Source: Clostridium aceticum
GTDB lineage: Bacteria > Bacillota > Clostridia > Peptostreptococcales > Natronincolaceae
DNA length: 64,000 bases
Assembly: GCF_001042715.1 (NCBI RefSeq)
Contig: NZ_CP009687.1
Coordinates: forward strand, 1,975,418-2,039,417
Direction: 5' to 3'
A model generated the notes under the pieces. That model worked only from the letters and a program-made list of their open reading frames with translations. It was not told where the DNA came from and searched no databases. Shown here in pieces: positions 26,804-34,819 of the stretch (positions are counted from its first letter, which is position 1; each line of letters starts with the position of its first letter). The translations under genes were made by a program, and so were the position numbers.

Positions 26804-27010
26804 ATGAAACTTATAGCTATTTTAATTGTGTTTATCACTATCTCTTTCATTGATCTTCCTAAACTGCTTAAACATAATAATAGAAGAAAATACATTGCTG
26901 TCTATTTTACACTGGTGCTCCTTGGTTTTTTCCTTAGTGTTCTACAGATATTCGTGGAGTTTATTCCAGGTCCTATGTTGATCTTAAGAAATTTCATTAA
27001 AAAAATATAA
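26804..27010 (+). CDS. Small two-helix membrane protein within germinant receptor operon
   Basis: A 68-residue protein with two hydrophobic helices (about residues 2-16 and 30-50) separated by a basic loop, KLLKHNNRRKY. A strong AAAGGAGTGATCTG site and its place between the C and B genes make it real. Similar small membrane proteins accompany some germinant receptor operons and are called D subunits, reported to modulate receptor function. I do not recognise a specific homologue. Confidence 0.75.
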   Translation: MKLIAILIVFITISFIDLPKLLKHNNRRKYIAVYFTLVLLGFFLSVLQIFVEFIPGPMLILRNFIKKI

Positions 27011-27070
27011 ATACTTCAAAACAAATGCCATAATTTTCTTAAAAATACTTAGAACAGCAGGTGAATTAAA

Positions 27071-28156
27071 ATGATGGAGGAAAAAATATCCCCTTATCAG
27101 CTAGGAATGATGATCATCTCTTACATGGCAGGAAGCGCTTTGGTAGTAAACCCTGCCATTGCAGCAAGACATGATGCATGGTTAGCCTTTCTACTAGGCT
27201 GGGGAGGTGGAATGATCTTGCTATTTATTATTATAAAAATTGTAATGCTACATCCCACCAAGTCTTTTGTAGGGATATTAATAGATTGTTTTGGGAATTT
27301 CTTTGGTAAGCTTATAGCAATCATCTACGGATGGTATTTTGTACATCTGGCAGCAGAGGTGATTCGAACTTACTCTAATTACACAACAACTGTAACTTAT
27401 CCAGAAACCCCACTGCTTTTTTTTTCGATTTCCTATACCTTGGTGGTCATCTATGCATTAAAAATAGGCATAGAAACCATCGGTAGAATCAGCGAAATTT
27501 TTGTTCCTTTTATCGTTATCGTTCTGATTTTCACCTTTACAGCCTCCTTGACCTCTATCAATATAAACAATTTTCAACCTATATTGTCTCAAGGACTTGA
27601 TCCTATACTAAAAGGCGGGGTGGCAACAATGATTTTACCTTTTGGTGAATTTTTTATTTTTTTAATGGTCTTACCCAATCTCAATCACCAGCAAAGCTAT
27701 AAGAAAACTTTTCTCCTTGCTTATTTAATAGCTGGTTGTATATTATTTACTGTAGTATGTAGAAATATTTTAGTGCTGGGAGCTGATATGATGGCTAGAG
27801 ATATCTTTCCTTCTCATATTGTATTTAGACTTATACCCGTAATAGATGTAGCTCCACTATTAGATATGAATCTTATTATGGCAGGTGTAGTGAAAACCTG
27901 TATATGTATTTATGCGGCAAGCAAGTTAATCGCTGAAGTTTTTGGTCTTTCAGATTATAAAATATTTATTTTACCGTTAGGTGCATTTACTGTTTCCTTA
28001 TCTATGATGGTTCATGGCAGTGTTTTGGAGCAAGCTACAGTGGCTATAGAAATGTGGCCAATTTACTCAATTCCTTTTCAAATCATTATACCAATCATTT
28101 TGCTAATGATTTCCGTCATAAAGAAAAATCTACCTGCTAATTTTAAAAAACAGTGA
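27071..28156 (+). CDS. gerB: Spore germinant receptor B subunit (GerAB family permease-like), operon 1
   Basis: A 361-residue integral membrane protein of the GerAB family, related to amino acid permeases, with about ten helices. It opens with ISPYQLGMMIISYMAGSALV, the usual GerAB start, and has RHDAWLAFLLGWGGG in the first loop. In the receptor it is thought to bind the nutrient germinant in the spore inner membrane. It ends the first germination cluster; the recombinase gene follows 94 bases later. Confidence 0.92.
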   Translation: MMEEKISPYQLGMMIISYMAGSALVVNPAIAARHDAWLAFLLGWGGGMILLFIIIKIVMLHPTKSFVGILIDCFGNFFGKLIAIIYGWYFVHLAAEVIRTYSNYTTTVTYPETPLLFFSISYTLVVIYALKIGIETIGRISEIFVPFIVIVLIFTFTASLTSININNFQPILSQGLDPILKGGVATMILPFGEFFIFLMVLPNLNHQQSYKKTFLLAYLIAGCILFTVVCRNILVLGADMMARDIFPSHIVFRLIPVIDVAPLLDMNLIMAGVVKTCICIYAASKLIAEVFGLSDYKIFILPLGAFTVSLSMMVHGSVLEQATVAIEMWPIYSIPFQIIIPIILLMISVIKKNLPANFKKQ

Positions 28157-28250
28157 ATGTCCTTCACCTTGCTAATATTTTTTGCCATAATATTCTTGCC
28201 TTTACCCTAGTAACACCTTAAAATAGATACTAGCAAGGGGTGATTTTACA

Positions 28251-29369
28251 ATGAAAAACAAACTATCTATACATAACAAATCTGATAAGCCAGATAATAT
28301 CGTATTAAAAGAAAATCAAATCATTGAAAGATGTTTAGAGATCGAGGCACAGCTGCCTGATTTTATGAGGGACTTTTTCTTATATTTAAAGAATGGTGTA
28401 GCCCTATCTACCCGCCTAGCTTACTTAGAAGATATTTTCTTCTTTTGCAGATACTTGGTGCAGGAATCTTCTTTATCTCAAGCCAATACTATCAGTGAGA
28501 TTTCAATAGAGGAATTTAATAAGATCAATGCTAAAGATATTAATCGATTTTTAGGAGACTATTGTTCACGCTATACGATGGAAAATAGTGAATATATCAA
28601 AGTCATGGAAAATCATAATAGAGCCTTAGCAAGAAAAAAATCCTCTTTATCGGTATTATTTAAATTTTTGTTTAGAGATGAAATTGTTGAAAAAAATATT
28701 ACGGATGGCTTTAATCCCATCCGTCTTCCCAAACCACAACCTGACGCTATCAAACGTCTTGAAATCGATGAAGTGGCAAAGATGCTGGAAATTGTAGAAA
28801 CCGGAGAAGTATTTACCGATAAAGAAAAGATCTATTGGGAAAAAACGAAGCTAAGGGATAAAGCTATTATTGTCCTTTTTGTCACCTATGGATTGAGGGT
28901 AAGTGAACTGCAACAGCTGAATATTTCCTCCTTTAACTTCAATAGAGGAGATTTTAAAATCTATAGAAAACGTGGTAAAGAGGTGCTTATGCCTTTAAAT
29001 AAAACCTGCGAAAAGGTGATCAAAGAATATGTCACCAAGGAACGTTCTACGGAGACTTCTTTGGATGAGATGAGCAAAGATGCATTATTTTTATCTCTAC
29101 AAAATAAGAGGATGACCATTAGAGCTATACGAAATTTGGTAAAAAAATATACTGCATTGGCATTAGGTACAAGTCGTGGACAGGGCTATAGTCCCCATAA
29201 ATTAAGGGCAACGGCTGCTACTTCATTGATTCAACAGGGATTTTCCATCTATGATGTACAAAATCTTCTAGATCATGATAATGTCACCACCACTCAGTTG
29301 TATGCTGCTCATAAAATAGATGTAAAACGAGAAATCGTTAAGAATTTTGAATGGATAGAAGAAGAATAG
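28251..29369 (+). CDS. Tyrosine recombinase (XerC/XerD-like)
   Basis: A 372-residue site-specific recombinase. The N-terminal core-binding domain (about residues 30-160) is followed by the catalytic domain with Arg in TYGLRVSELQQLN, the HxxR box in SPHKLRATAATSLIQQG, and His plus the nucleophile Tyr in LLDHDNVTTTQLYA. All catalytic residues are intact. It may be the chromosome-dimer Xer enzyme or a related integrase. Nothing else in the window looks like an integrative element, and the gene sits just before lexA, which favours a housekeeping role. A strong AAGGGGTG ribosome site precedes the ATG. Confidence 0.88.
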   Translation: MKNKLSIHNKSDKPDNIVLKENQIIERCLEIEAQLPDFMRDFFLYLKNGVALSTRLAYLEDIFFFCRYLVQESSLSQANTISEISIEEFNKINAKDINRFLGDYCSRYTMENSEYIKVMENHNRALARKKSSLSVLFKFLFRDEIVEKNITDGFNPIRLPKPQPDAIKRLEIDEVAKMLEIVETGEVFTDKEKIYWEKTKLRDKAIIVLFVTYGLRVSELQQLNISSFNFNRGDFKIYRKRGKEVLMPLNKTCEKVIKEYVTKERSTETSLDEMSKDALFLSLQNKRMTIRAIRNLVKKYTALALGTSRGQGYSPHKLRATAATSLIQQGFSIYDVQNLLDHDNVTTTQLYAAHKIDVKREIVKNFEWIEEE

Positions 29370-29376
29370 AAAATTA

Positions 29377-29416
29377 CGAACAAACGTTTTGTAATATTGT
29401 AATTGTATGCTATAAT
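29377..29416 (+). promoter_or_regulatory. LexA operator and lexA promoter
   Basis: CGAACAAACGTTTT at 29377-29390 fits the Gram-positive LexA box (CGAAC-N4-GTTCG-like), with one weaker base in the right half. It overlaps a TTGTAA -35 element; TATAAT lies at 29411-29416 after a 16-base spacer. This supports self-repression of lexA and SOS induction. Confidence 0.8.
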
Positions 29417-29455
29417 AAAAGGTAACTAGAGATGTAGAAAGGAGCCTTTGCTTGT

Positions 29456-30082
29456 ATGTATGAAGATCTAAGTAGTAAACAATTAGAAATTTTACAATAT
29501 ATGAAACAAGAAATAAGTTCTAAGGGTTATCCGCCTTCTGTAAGGGAAATATGTCAGGCTGTTGCCTTAAGATCCACTTCAACAGTACATGGTCATTTGA
29601 ACAAGTTAGAAGAAAAGGGATATATCCGAAGAGACCCTACAAAACCTAGGGCAATAGAAATATTAAATAGCGGTGATAGTTATGATGTAAAGCTACATAA
29701 AGAGATTATTCATGTTCCTATCCTTGGTAAGGTAACAGCTGGAGAACCTATTTTGGCAGTAGAAAATATTGAAGAAACTTTTCCTTTACCTATAGATTTT
29801 CTAAGGAACAGCAATGAAGATGTTTTTATTTTATCCATTAAAGGTGAAAGTATGATTGAAGCTGGGATATTAGATGGAGATTATGTGGTTGTTAGCAAAC
29901 AATCCCATGCTGCCAACGGAGATATCGTAGTAGCCTTGTTAGACAATGAAGCTACTGTAAAAAAGTTTTATCATGAAGGCGATCATGTGAGACTACAGCC
30001 GGAAAATAAATATATGGAACCTATTATTGTGAAGGACGTTGCTATCTTAGGAAAAGTCATAGGTGTTGTTCGAAAGATGTAA
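29456..30082 (+). CDS. lexA: LexA repressor
   Basis: A 208-residue SOS repressor. The winged helix-turn-helix ([25 protein letters not shown]) fills residues 24-48. The self-cleavage site is Ala95-Gly96 in VTAGEP, the catalytic Ser132 is in KGESMIEAG, and Lys169 is in EATVKKF. All are intact, so it should cleave itself when RecA is activated. It has its own promoter with a LexA box. The ribosome site is AAAGGAG with a rather long spacing to ATG. Confidence 0.96.
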   Translation: MYEDLSSKQLEILQYMKQEISSKGYPPSVREICQAVALRSTSTVHGHLNKLEEKGYIRRDPTKPRAIEILNSGDSYDVKLHKEIIHVPILGKVTAGEPILAVENIEETFPLPIDFLRNSNEDVFILSIKGESMIEAGILDGDYVVVSKQSHAANGDIVVALLDNEATVKKFYHEGDHVRLQPENKYMEPIIVKDVAILGKVIGVVRKM

Positions 30083-30189
30083 AGGCTGTGTGTTCTATAC
30101 TTTGAAAAGCTGCATATTCCTACGATAAGGGAAAAAAATAGTGCATATGAAAGCTTGTTTAATTTTCTAAATATATGTTATACTATAGA

Positions 30190-30281
30190 TAAAGGTAATC
30201 GGCTTGGCAAAATGCGATTACCACTGGTGATTTAAGTACTATTAATCACTCTGCAGTGCCATGCAGGGTGATTATTTTTTT
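30190..30281 (+). ncRNA. Candidate antisense RNA (type I antitoxin) convergent to small toxin gene
   Basis: A promoter-like pair (TTGTTT at 30155-30160, 18-base spacer, TATACT at 30179-30184) precedes a region of about 90 bases with two hairpins. The first is GGTAATCG/CGATTACC (30194-30201 with 30215-30222). The second is AATCACTCTGCA with TGCAGGGTGATT (30244-30255 with 30262-30273), followed by seven T residues, an intrinsic terminator. Its 3' end overlaps the stop of the convergent 36-codon toxin-like gene, so it could pair with the toxin transcript's 3' region. Expression is inferred. Confidence 0.6.
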
Positions 30282-30382
30282 CCTCTTTTGTTATCCTTTG
30301 AAAGACTCACAATTAAGGAGATAAGCGATACTAATAACATTCCAAACATTATCATTAGCGAAACTGCTTGGTAAGTATCCAT
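30272..30382 (-). CDS. Putative holin-like small toxin (type I toxin-antitoxin)
   Basis: A 36-residue peptide starting MDTYQAVSLMIMFGML, with one hydrophobic helix and a basic tail (SKDNKRGKK). This pattern fits the Firmicute putative holin-like toxin family. A very strong AAAGGAGGTGG ribosome site precedes the ATG. On the mRNA that site is complementary to an upstream ACCACCT (30416-30410), so a seven-base stem could mask it, as in known type I toxins. A candidate antisense RNA is encoded head-on at the 3' end. It would act in the membrane if translated. It is too short for standard gene callers. Confidence 0.72.
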   Translation of the reverse strand: MDTYQAVSLMIMFGMLLVSLISLIVSLSKDNKRGKK

Positions 30383-30451
30383 CGCACCACCTCCTTTCAT
30401 CCGAAAGTAAGGTGGTAATCACACCTGCATTTATCCGACTACCCTTATTAT

Positions 30452-30680
30452 TATTTTATCAAACATTTCTTGTATTTACCAATACTATTCACCTGACAAG
30501 TCTTTTATATTTTGCAGTGCCTTCAACACCCCTAGTTTGCTGTGTTCGTAGGTCAGCCCTTCTTTGGCTCTGTTTACTCCTTAGTCAGTAGACTTTTGAA
30601 TATAGAACAGTCTTTTCTGTAACTTTCCTTTCAATAGATTCAAAACCAATTTCTCCATTTGACAAAATATCGATTTGTTT
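30452..30680 (-). pseudogene. Decayed partial copy of the methionine gamma-lyase-like gene at 34820-36103
   Basis: Bases 30452-30560 match 34787-34895 over 109 positions with one mismatch; that covers the last 76 bases of the intact gene and its 3' flank. Bases 30586-30680 match an internal part of the same gene (35557-35656) with many changes. The roughly 660 bases between them in the intact gene are missing. No open frame survives. The fragment and the intact gene bracket the second germination operon as direct repeats. Confidence 0.85.
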
Positions 30681-30749
30681 TTAAGTGCATATTTTTAACA
30701 GTAATATCAATAATATATATATTCTCATTACTAATTGGAGTGGTATAGA

Positions 30750-32288
30750 TTGAGTTTGTTTAATAAGTTTAAAAAGATTAAATCAAGTTCTGAAAAAAAT
30801 CATCAATCTAATGATGAAACTAGTAAACATATTTCTAAAAAAATTCACCATAACGTTACTTATCTTAAAGACAGATTTAAAGATTGTAGTGATATTATCT
30901 TTAGAGAGTTAAAAAGAAATCTTTCTACAAATCAATCTGCTCAAATACTTCTAGTTTTCACTGATGGTTTGGTTGATAGTTCAACTGTAAACGAAAATAT
31001 TATTAAGCCAATTAGCTTTTACAAAGAATTAAGAAAACAGGATTGCATAAATATCACCCTATTACAAGAAATTATTTTAACTAATAACATAAAAACCACA
31101 AAAAAATTTGATGAAATTATCAATAGTATTTTATCTGGGGATACAGTGTTGTTAATAGATGGCTCAGATGAAGCACTTCTACTAAGTACCCGTGGCTGGG
31201 AGTCAAGGGCTGTGGAAGAATCCTCAGTAGAAAGCGTTATTAGAGGATCTAAAGAAGGTTTTATTGAAGATATTCGCACTAATACAGCTATGATAAGGCG
31301 AAAACTTAAAGATCCTAATTTGAAAATTAAAGACTTAAAGGTGGGCTCTAGAAGCAAAACTAGTGTAGCAGTGATGTTCGTAGAAGATATTGTCAATAAA
31401 GAAGTTCTTCAATATGCTTTGGAGAAGCTAGAAATAATTAATATAGATGGTATTTTTGATTCAGGTTATATTGAACAGTTCCTTGAGGACAGTACTTTTT
31501 CTATCTTTCCTCAAATACAAGTCACAGAGCGTCCCGACAAAGTTTGTGGAAATTTATTAGAAGGTAGAGTGGCTATTTTAGTTGATGGAACTCCTGATGC
31601 CCTCATATTCCCTGTCGGGTTAGTACAATTTCTACAATCACCTGAAGATTATTATGAAAGATTCATTTTTGCAAATATTGTACGCTTTATTCGCTTCATC
31701 GGATTCATTATAGCTACAACTTTTCCAGCTATTTATGTTGCAGTTACTACATTTCACCAGGATTTATTACCGGCTGATTTTGTATTAGACATTGCAAAAT
31801 CTAGGATTGAAGTTCCTTTTCCTCCAATAGTAGAGGCTCTTCTAATGGAAGGGACAATAGAACTTCTAAGGGAAGCTAGTGCCCGACTCCCATCTAGAAT
31901 AGGACAAACCATTGGTATCGTGGGAGCACTTGTGATAGGGGATGCTGCAGTAAGAGCTGGTATAATCAGTCCTGTAATGGTTATTGTGGTAGCAATTACT
32001 GCTATAGGGTCTTATATATTTCCACACTTTAGCACTTCCTACTCAGTTCGTTTTATAAGGCTTCCTATGCTTATAATGGCAGCAACCTTTGGAGCCTTTG
32101 GCATAGTCATTACTTGGGCTTGGATTATCGCCCACATGTGCAAACTGAATTCCTTTGGTTATCCTTTTTTAGCTCCCTTTGCTCCAATCAACATGAAAGA
32201 TATGAAGGACGCAGCTCTTCGTGTGCCTATCGGCGGATTTGTGAGCCGCCCTACACCCGCATCTAGCAATAATAAGAAACGAAAATAA
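30750..32288 (+). CDS. gerA: Spore germinant receptor A subunit (GerA family), operon 2
   Basis: A 512-residue GerAA-family protein with the conserved VEESSVESVIRGSKEGFIEDIRTN region near residue 160, VTERPDKVCGNLLEGRVAILVDGTP near residue 265, then five membrane helices. It is a paralogue of the operon 1 A subunit, diverged enough to serve a different nutrient. The TTG start at 30750 has GGAGTGG seven bases upstream; the frame is open five codons further, to a TTG that overlaps that site. It heads a tight A-B-C operon. Confidence 0.9.
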   Translation: MSLFNKFKKIKSSSEKNHQSNDETSKHISKKIHHNVTYLKDRFKDCSDIIFRELKRNLSTNQSAQILLVFTDGLVDSSTVNENIIKPISFYKELRKQDCINITLLQEIILTNNIKTTKKFDEIINSILSGDTVLLIDGSDEALLLSTRGWESRAVEESSVESVIRGSKEGFIEDIRTNTAMIRRKLKDPNLKIKDLKVGSRSKTSVAVMFVEDIVNKEVLQYALEKLEIINIDGIFDSGYIEQFLEDSTFSIFPQIQVTERPDKVCGNLLEGRVAILVDGTPDALIFPVGLVQFLQSPEDYYERFIFANIVRFIRFIGFIIATTFPAIYVAVTTFHQDLLPADFVLDIAKSRIEVPFPPIVEALLMEGTIELLREASARLPSRIGQTIGIVGALVIGDAAVRAGIISPVMVIVVAITAIGSYIFPHFSTSYSVRFIRLPMLIMAATFGAFGIVITWAWIIAHMCKLNSFGYPFLAPFAPINMKDMKDAALRVPIGGFVSRPTPASSNNKKRK

Positions 32289-32306
32289 GGTCGGAGGATA
32301 AACTCA

Positions 32307-33413
32307 ATGATTAGAAAGTATGGAACTGGAGAAATATCATCAGGTCAATGTTATATAATGCTTATCAGTATGATGGTGGGAACTGGTGTATTAGGTCTAG
32401 CCAGGTCTGTTGCCGAGGCATCTCAACAGGATGCTTGGATTTCTATTCTTCTTAATGGAATAGGTATTAGCTTTATAGTGGGCTTAATTGTTTTGTTAGA
32501 AAGTAAATTTCCAGAGATTACTTTCTTACAATTTACTTCTATCCTATTAACAAAACCTATTGCTCTTGTCATCGTTTTCCTATACGGAGTTTACGCCACT
32601 TTAGTTACTTCACTAAGTATTAGATTCCTATGTGAAATGGTTGGTACATGGTTTTTACCTCGAACTCCATTGTTTGTGGTTTCCTTGATTACTGTATTGA
32701 CTCTTATATATATTACAAAGGAAGGACTCACTCTTGTGGCCCGTTTTAATGAAATTGTTGTTTTTTCAATTGTTCCATTTATATTCTTGATTTTTCCCTC
32801 TCTTACAGAAGCCTCTTTGCTTAATCTAAAGCCTGTAGGAGGAAGTGGATTTGTTAATATCGTCAAAGGGATAACTCCTTCTTTTTACGCTTTTGCTGGT
32901 TATGAGGTTCTACTAATTATCTATCCGTATATAGCAAATAAGAATAAAAATAACTTAAAGTACTCTGTATTATCTATTTTCTTTGTAACATTACTATATA
33001 CTAGTATTGTAGCCAGTCAAATTGCCCTATTTGGTTACCAAGAAATTACTGATATCTTATATTCTTTTATCAACTACCTTGACGTCTTAGATTTTCCTAT
33101 TATTGAACGAATCGAAATTTTCTTCACATTTTTTTGGACCTTTGCAGTGCTAGGTACCCTTACCATACAATATATAGTTGGATGTATTGCTTTTCAGTCA
33201 ACCTTAAAGACAAAAAGAACAAACACCTTCGTATATGTATTAGCACCAGTAGTTTTCATTCTCTCCCTATTACCTAAAAATTCTGCGCAGGTGGCATCCT
33301 TAAGTGAGATGATAGGGAAAGCAAACATTGGCTTTGGTGTCATTCTTCCGATTTTACTGTTGCTTATGTATCTTGTAAAAAGAAAGAGGGTTAACCATGA
33401 AGAAAGCATGTAA
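32307..33413 (+). CDS. gerB: Spore germinant receptor B subunit (GerAB family), operon 2
   Basis: A 368-residue membrane protein of the GerAB/amino acid permease-like family, with about ten helices. ISSGQCYIMLISMMVGTGVLG opens the first helix, and QQDAWISILLNGIG follows in the first loop as in other GerB proteins. It starts 18 bases after the A gene behind GGAGGATAAACTCA and overlaps the start of the C gene by 17 bases. It is expected to bind the germinant in the inner spore membrane. Confidence 0.92.
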   Translation: MIRKYGTGEISSGQCYIMLISMMVGTGVLGLARSVAEASQQDAWISILLNGIGISFIVGLIVLLESKFPEITFLQFTSILLTKPIALVIVFLYGVYATLVTSLSIRFLCEMVGTWFLPRTPLFVVSLITVLTLIYITKEGLTLVARFNEIVVFSIVPFIFLIFPSLTEASLLNLKPVGGSGFVNIVKGITPSFYAFAGYEVLLIIYPYIANKNKNNLKYSVLSIFFVTLLYTSIVASQIALFGYQEITDILYSFINYLDVLDFPIIERIEIFFTFFWTFAVLGTLTIQYIVGCIAFQSTLKTKRTNTFVYVLAPVVFILSLLPKNSAQVASLSEMIGKANIGFGVILPILLLLMYLVKRKRVNHEESM

Positions 33414-34512
33414 ATTGCTATTATTAATGCTTATATGTAGCTTTATGTCCTCTTGCTGGGATGCAAAGAAACTAGATGATTTATATTTGGTTTATGGTAT
33501 TGGAATAGATATTAGTCAGGAAAACCCAGCAAGATATCTAGTTACCATAGCAGCACCAACTATCCACCCCGAAGCTAAAGAGCCTAAAATAGAAATCTCT
33601 AGCGAAGGAACTTCTCTTAGAAATGCTCAAGACAATATCCAAAATAAGGCAAATAGACGCATTACTTATGCCAATACTAAGATATTTTTTATTGGTGAAG
33701 AAACAGCAAAAAGAGGTATAGAAAAACATATAGATTCTTTGCTAAGAGATCCAGAAGGTCGAGGTACTATTAGGCTATTAGTATCCGAGGGTAGAGCTGT
33801 TGATTTAATGCAAATAGATCCACCAGCAACCCCCCTGGTCAGTCTTTATATAGCTGATATGTTGCGACAAGGTCATGAGACATCGACAATTCCCTTTACA
33901 ACTTTAAGACGCTTTAACAATGCTCTAAAAACAGATGGAATTGAACCTGTTATTCCTTTTCTCAAGTATGGCAATAAGCCTAGTGAATTTCTAATTAATA
34001 ACATTAGTCTATTTAATCAGGATAAAATGATAGGCAAACTAGATGGAATTGAAAGTTTTACCTTTATGGTATTAACAGGTGAGATTCAAGACGGTTTTAT
34101 GACTCTGTCCTATCCCTTAGGGGATATGGATGAGCATCCAGTATTAAGTTTAAGAGTAATTGGAAACAAAAGTCAAGTTAGAACGGAAATCAAAGATTCG
34201 AAATTTCATATTTATCACGAAATTTCTCTTACAACTCATATTTCTGAGTATACTTCCTCAGAATCAGTTTTTGGTGAAAAGATTATTAAAAGTATGGAAC
34301 AGGCTGCTAATCTTCATTTAGAAGCTATTTGTGATAAATTAATACGCAAGTTACAAAGTCAATATAAAAATGATAATATCGGGTATGGACGTTATGTGAA
34401 GGTAAACCATCCCGAATCTTTTGATGGTGATAATTGGAATGAACAATTCTCACAAGCTGTTATTCATATTAAACCTAATGTGAGAATTCAGATGGTAGGC
34501 ACAATGCGATAG
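33397..34512 (+). CDS. gerC: Spore germinant receptor C subunit, lipoprotein (GerAC family), operon 2
   Basis: A 371-residue lipoprotein with signal peptide and lipobox MSSC (Cys about residue 20), followed by WDAKKLDDLYLVYGIGID. The C-terminal NDNIGYGRYVKVNHPESF matches the GerAC end domain. It completes a canonical A-B-C receptor. Its ATG lies inside the end of the B gene, with AGAGGG upstream. It is distinct from the operon 1 C subunit in length and sequence. Confidence 0.92.
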   Translation: MKKACKLLLLMLICSFMSSCWDAKKLDDLYLVYGIGIDISQENPARYLVTIAAPTIHPEAKEPKIEISSEGTSLRNAQDNIQNKANRRITYANTKIFFIGEETAKRGIEKHIDSLLRDPEGRGTIRLLVSEGRAVDLMQIDPPATPLVSLYIADMLRQGHETSTIPFTTLRRFNNALKTDGIEPVIPFLKYGNKPSEFLINNISLFNQDKMIGKLDGIESFTFMVLTGEIQDGFMTLSYPLGDMDEHPVLSLRVIGNKSQVRTEIKDSKFHIYHEISLTTHISEYTSSESVFGEKIIKSMEQAANLHLEAICDKLIRKLQSQYKNDNIGYGRYVKVNHPESFDGDNWNEQFSQAVIHIKPNVRIQMVGTMR

Positions 34513-34819
34513 TGTATATCTAATCGAGGAACTGTAATTTATAAAAAGCCTAACGACAATGATAAAAAAACTCCTACATCATAAGGAGCTTTTACTGTAC
34601 TGTCGAATACCACCTGCTATGGAGGCGTGCCAAAAAACTTACGGCTATAAGTAGAAAAAATATCTCCAGCTGATAAAATAAAGCGAGTTTGTCAACCGTA
34701 ATATTAAACAGAGGAGATATCATTTATATAGATAATAAGGTATTTGGGGATAGTTTATAAAGGTTAAGCGTCAATGAGTCTCGAACTATTTTATCAAACA
34801 TTTCTTGTATTTACCAATA
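34513..34819. other. Gap after germination operon 2
   Basis: CTCCT at 34571-34575 and AGGAG at 34584-34588, followed by CTTTT, form a likely plus-strand terminator of the germination operon. Beyond it, AATATCTCC and GGAGATATC make a loose inverted pair. From 34787 the stretch is the direct repeat shared with 30452-30560. No gene is visible. Confidence 0.5.

Noticed and set aside
28251-29369. Integrase marking a genomic island
   Set aside because: The recombinase is intact, but no tRNA site, attachment repeats, phage or conjugation genes lie near it, and its place before lexA suits a chromosomal Xer-type enzyme.
34596-34786. Possible insertion-sequence remnant after germination operon 2
   Set aside because: There is a loose GGAGATATC inverted pair and unusual base composition, but no transposase fragment, no clean terminal repeats and no target duplication.
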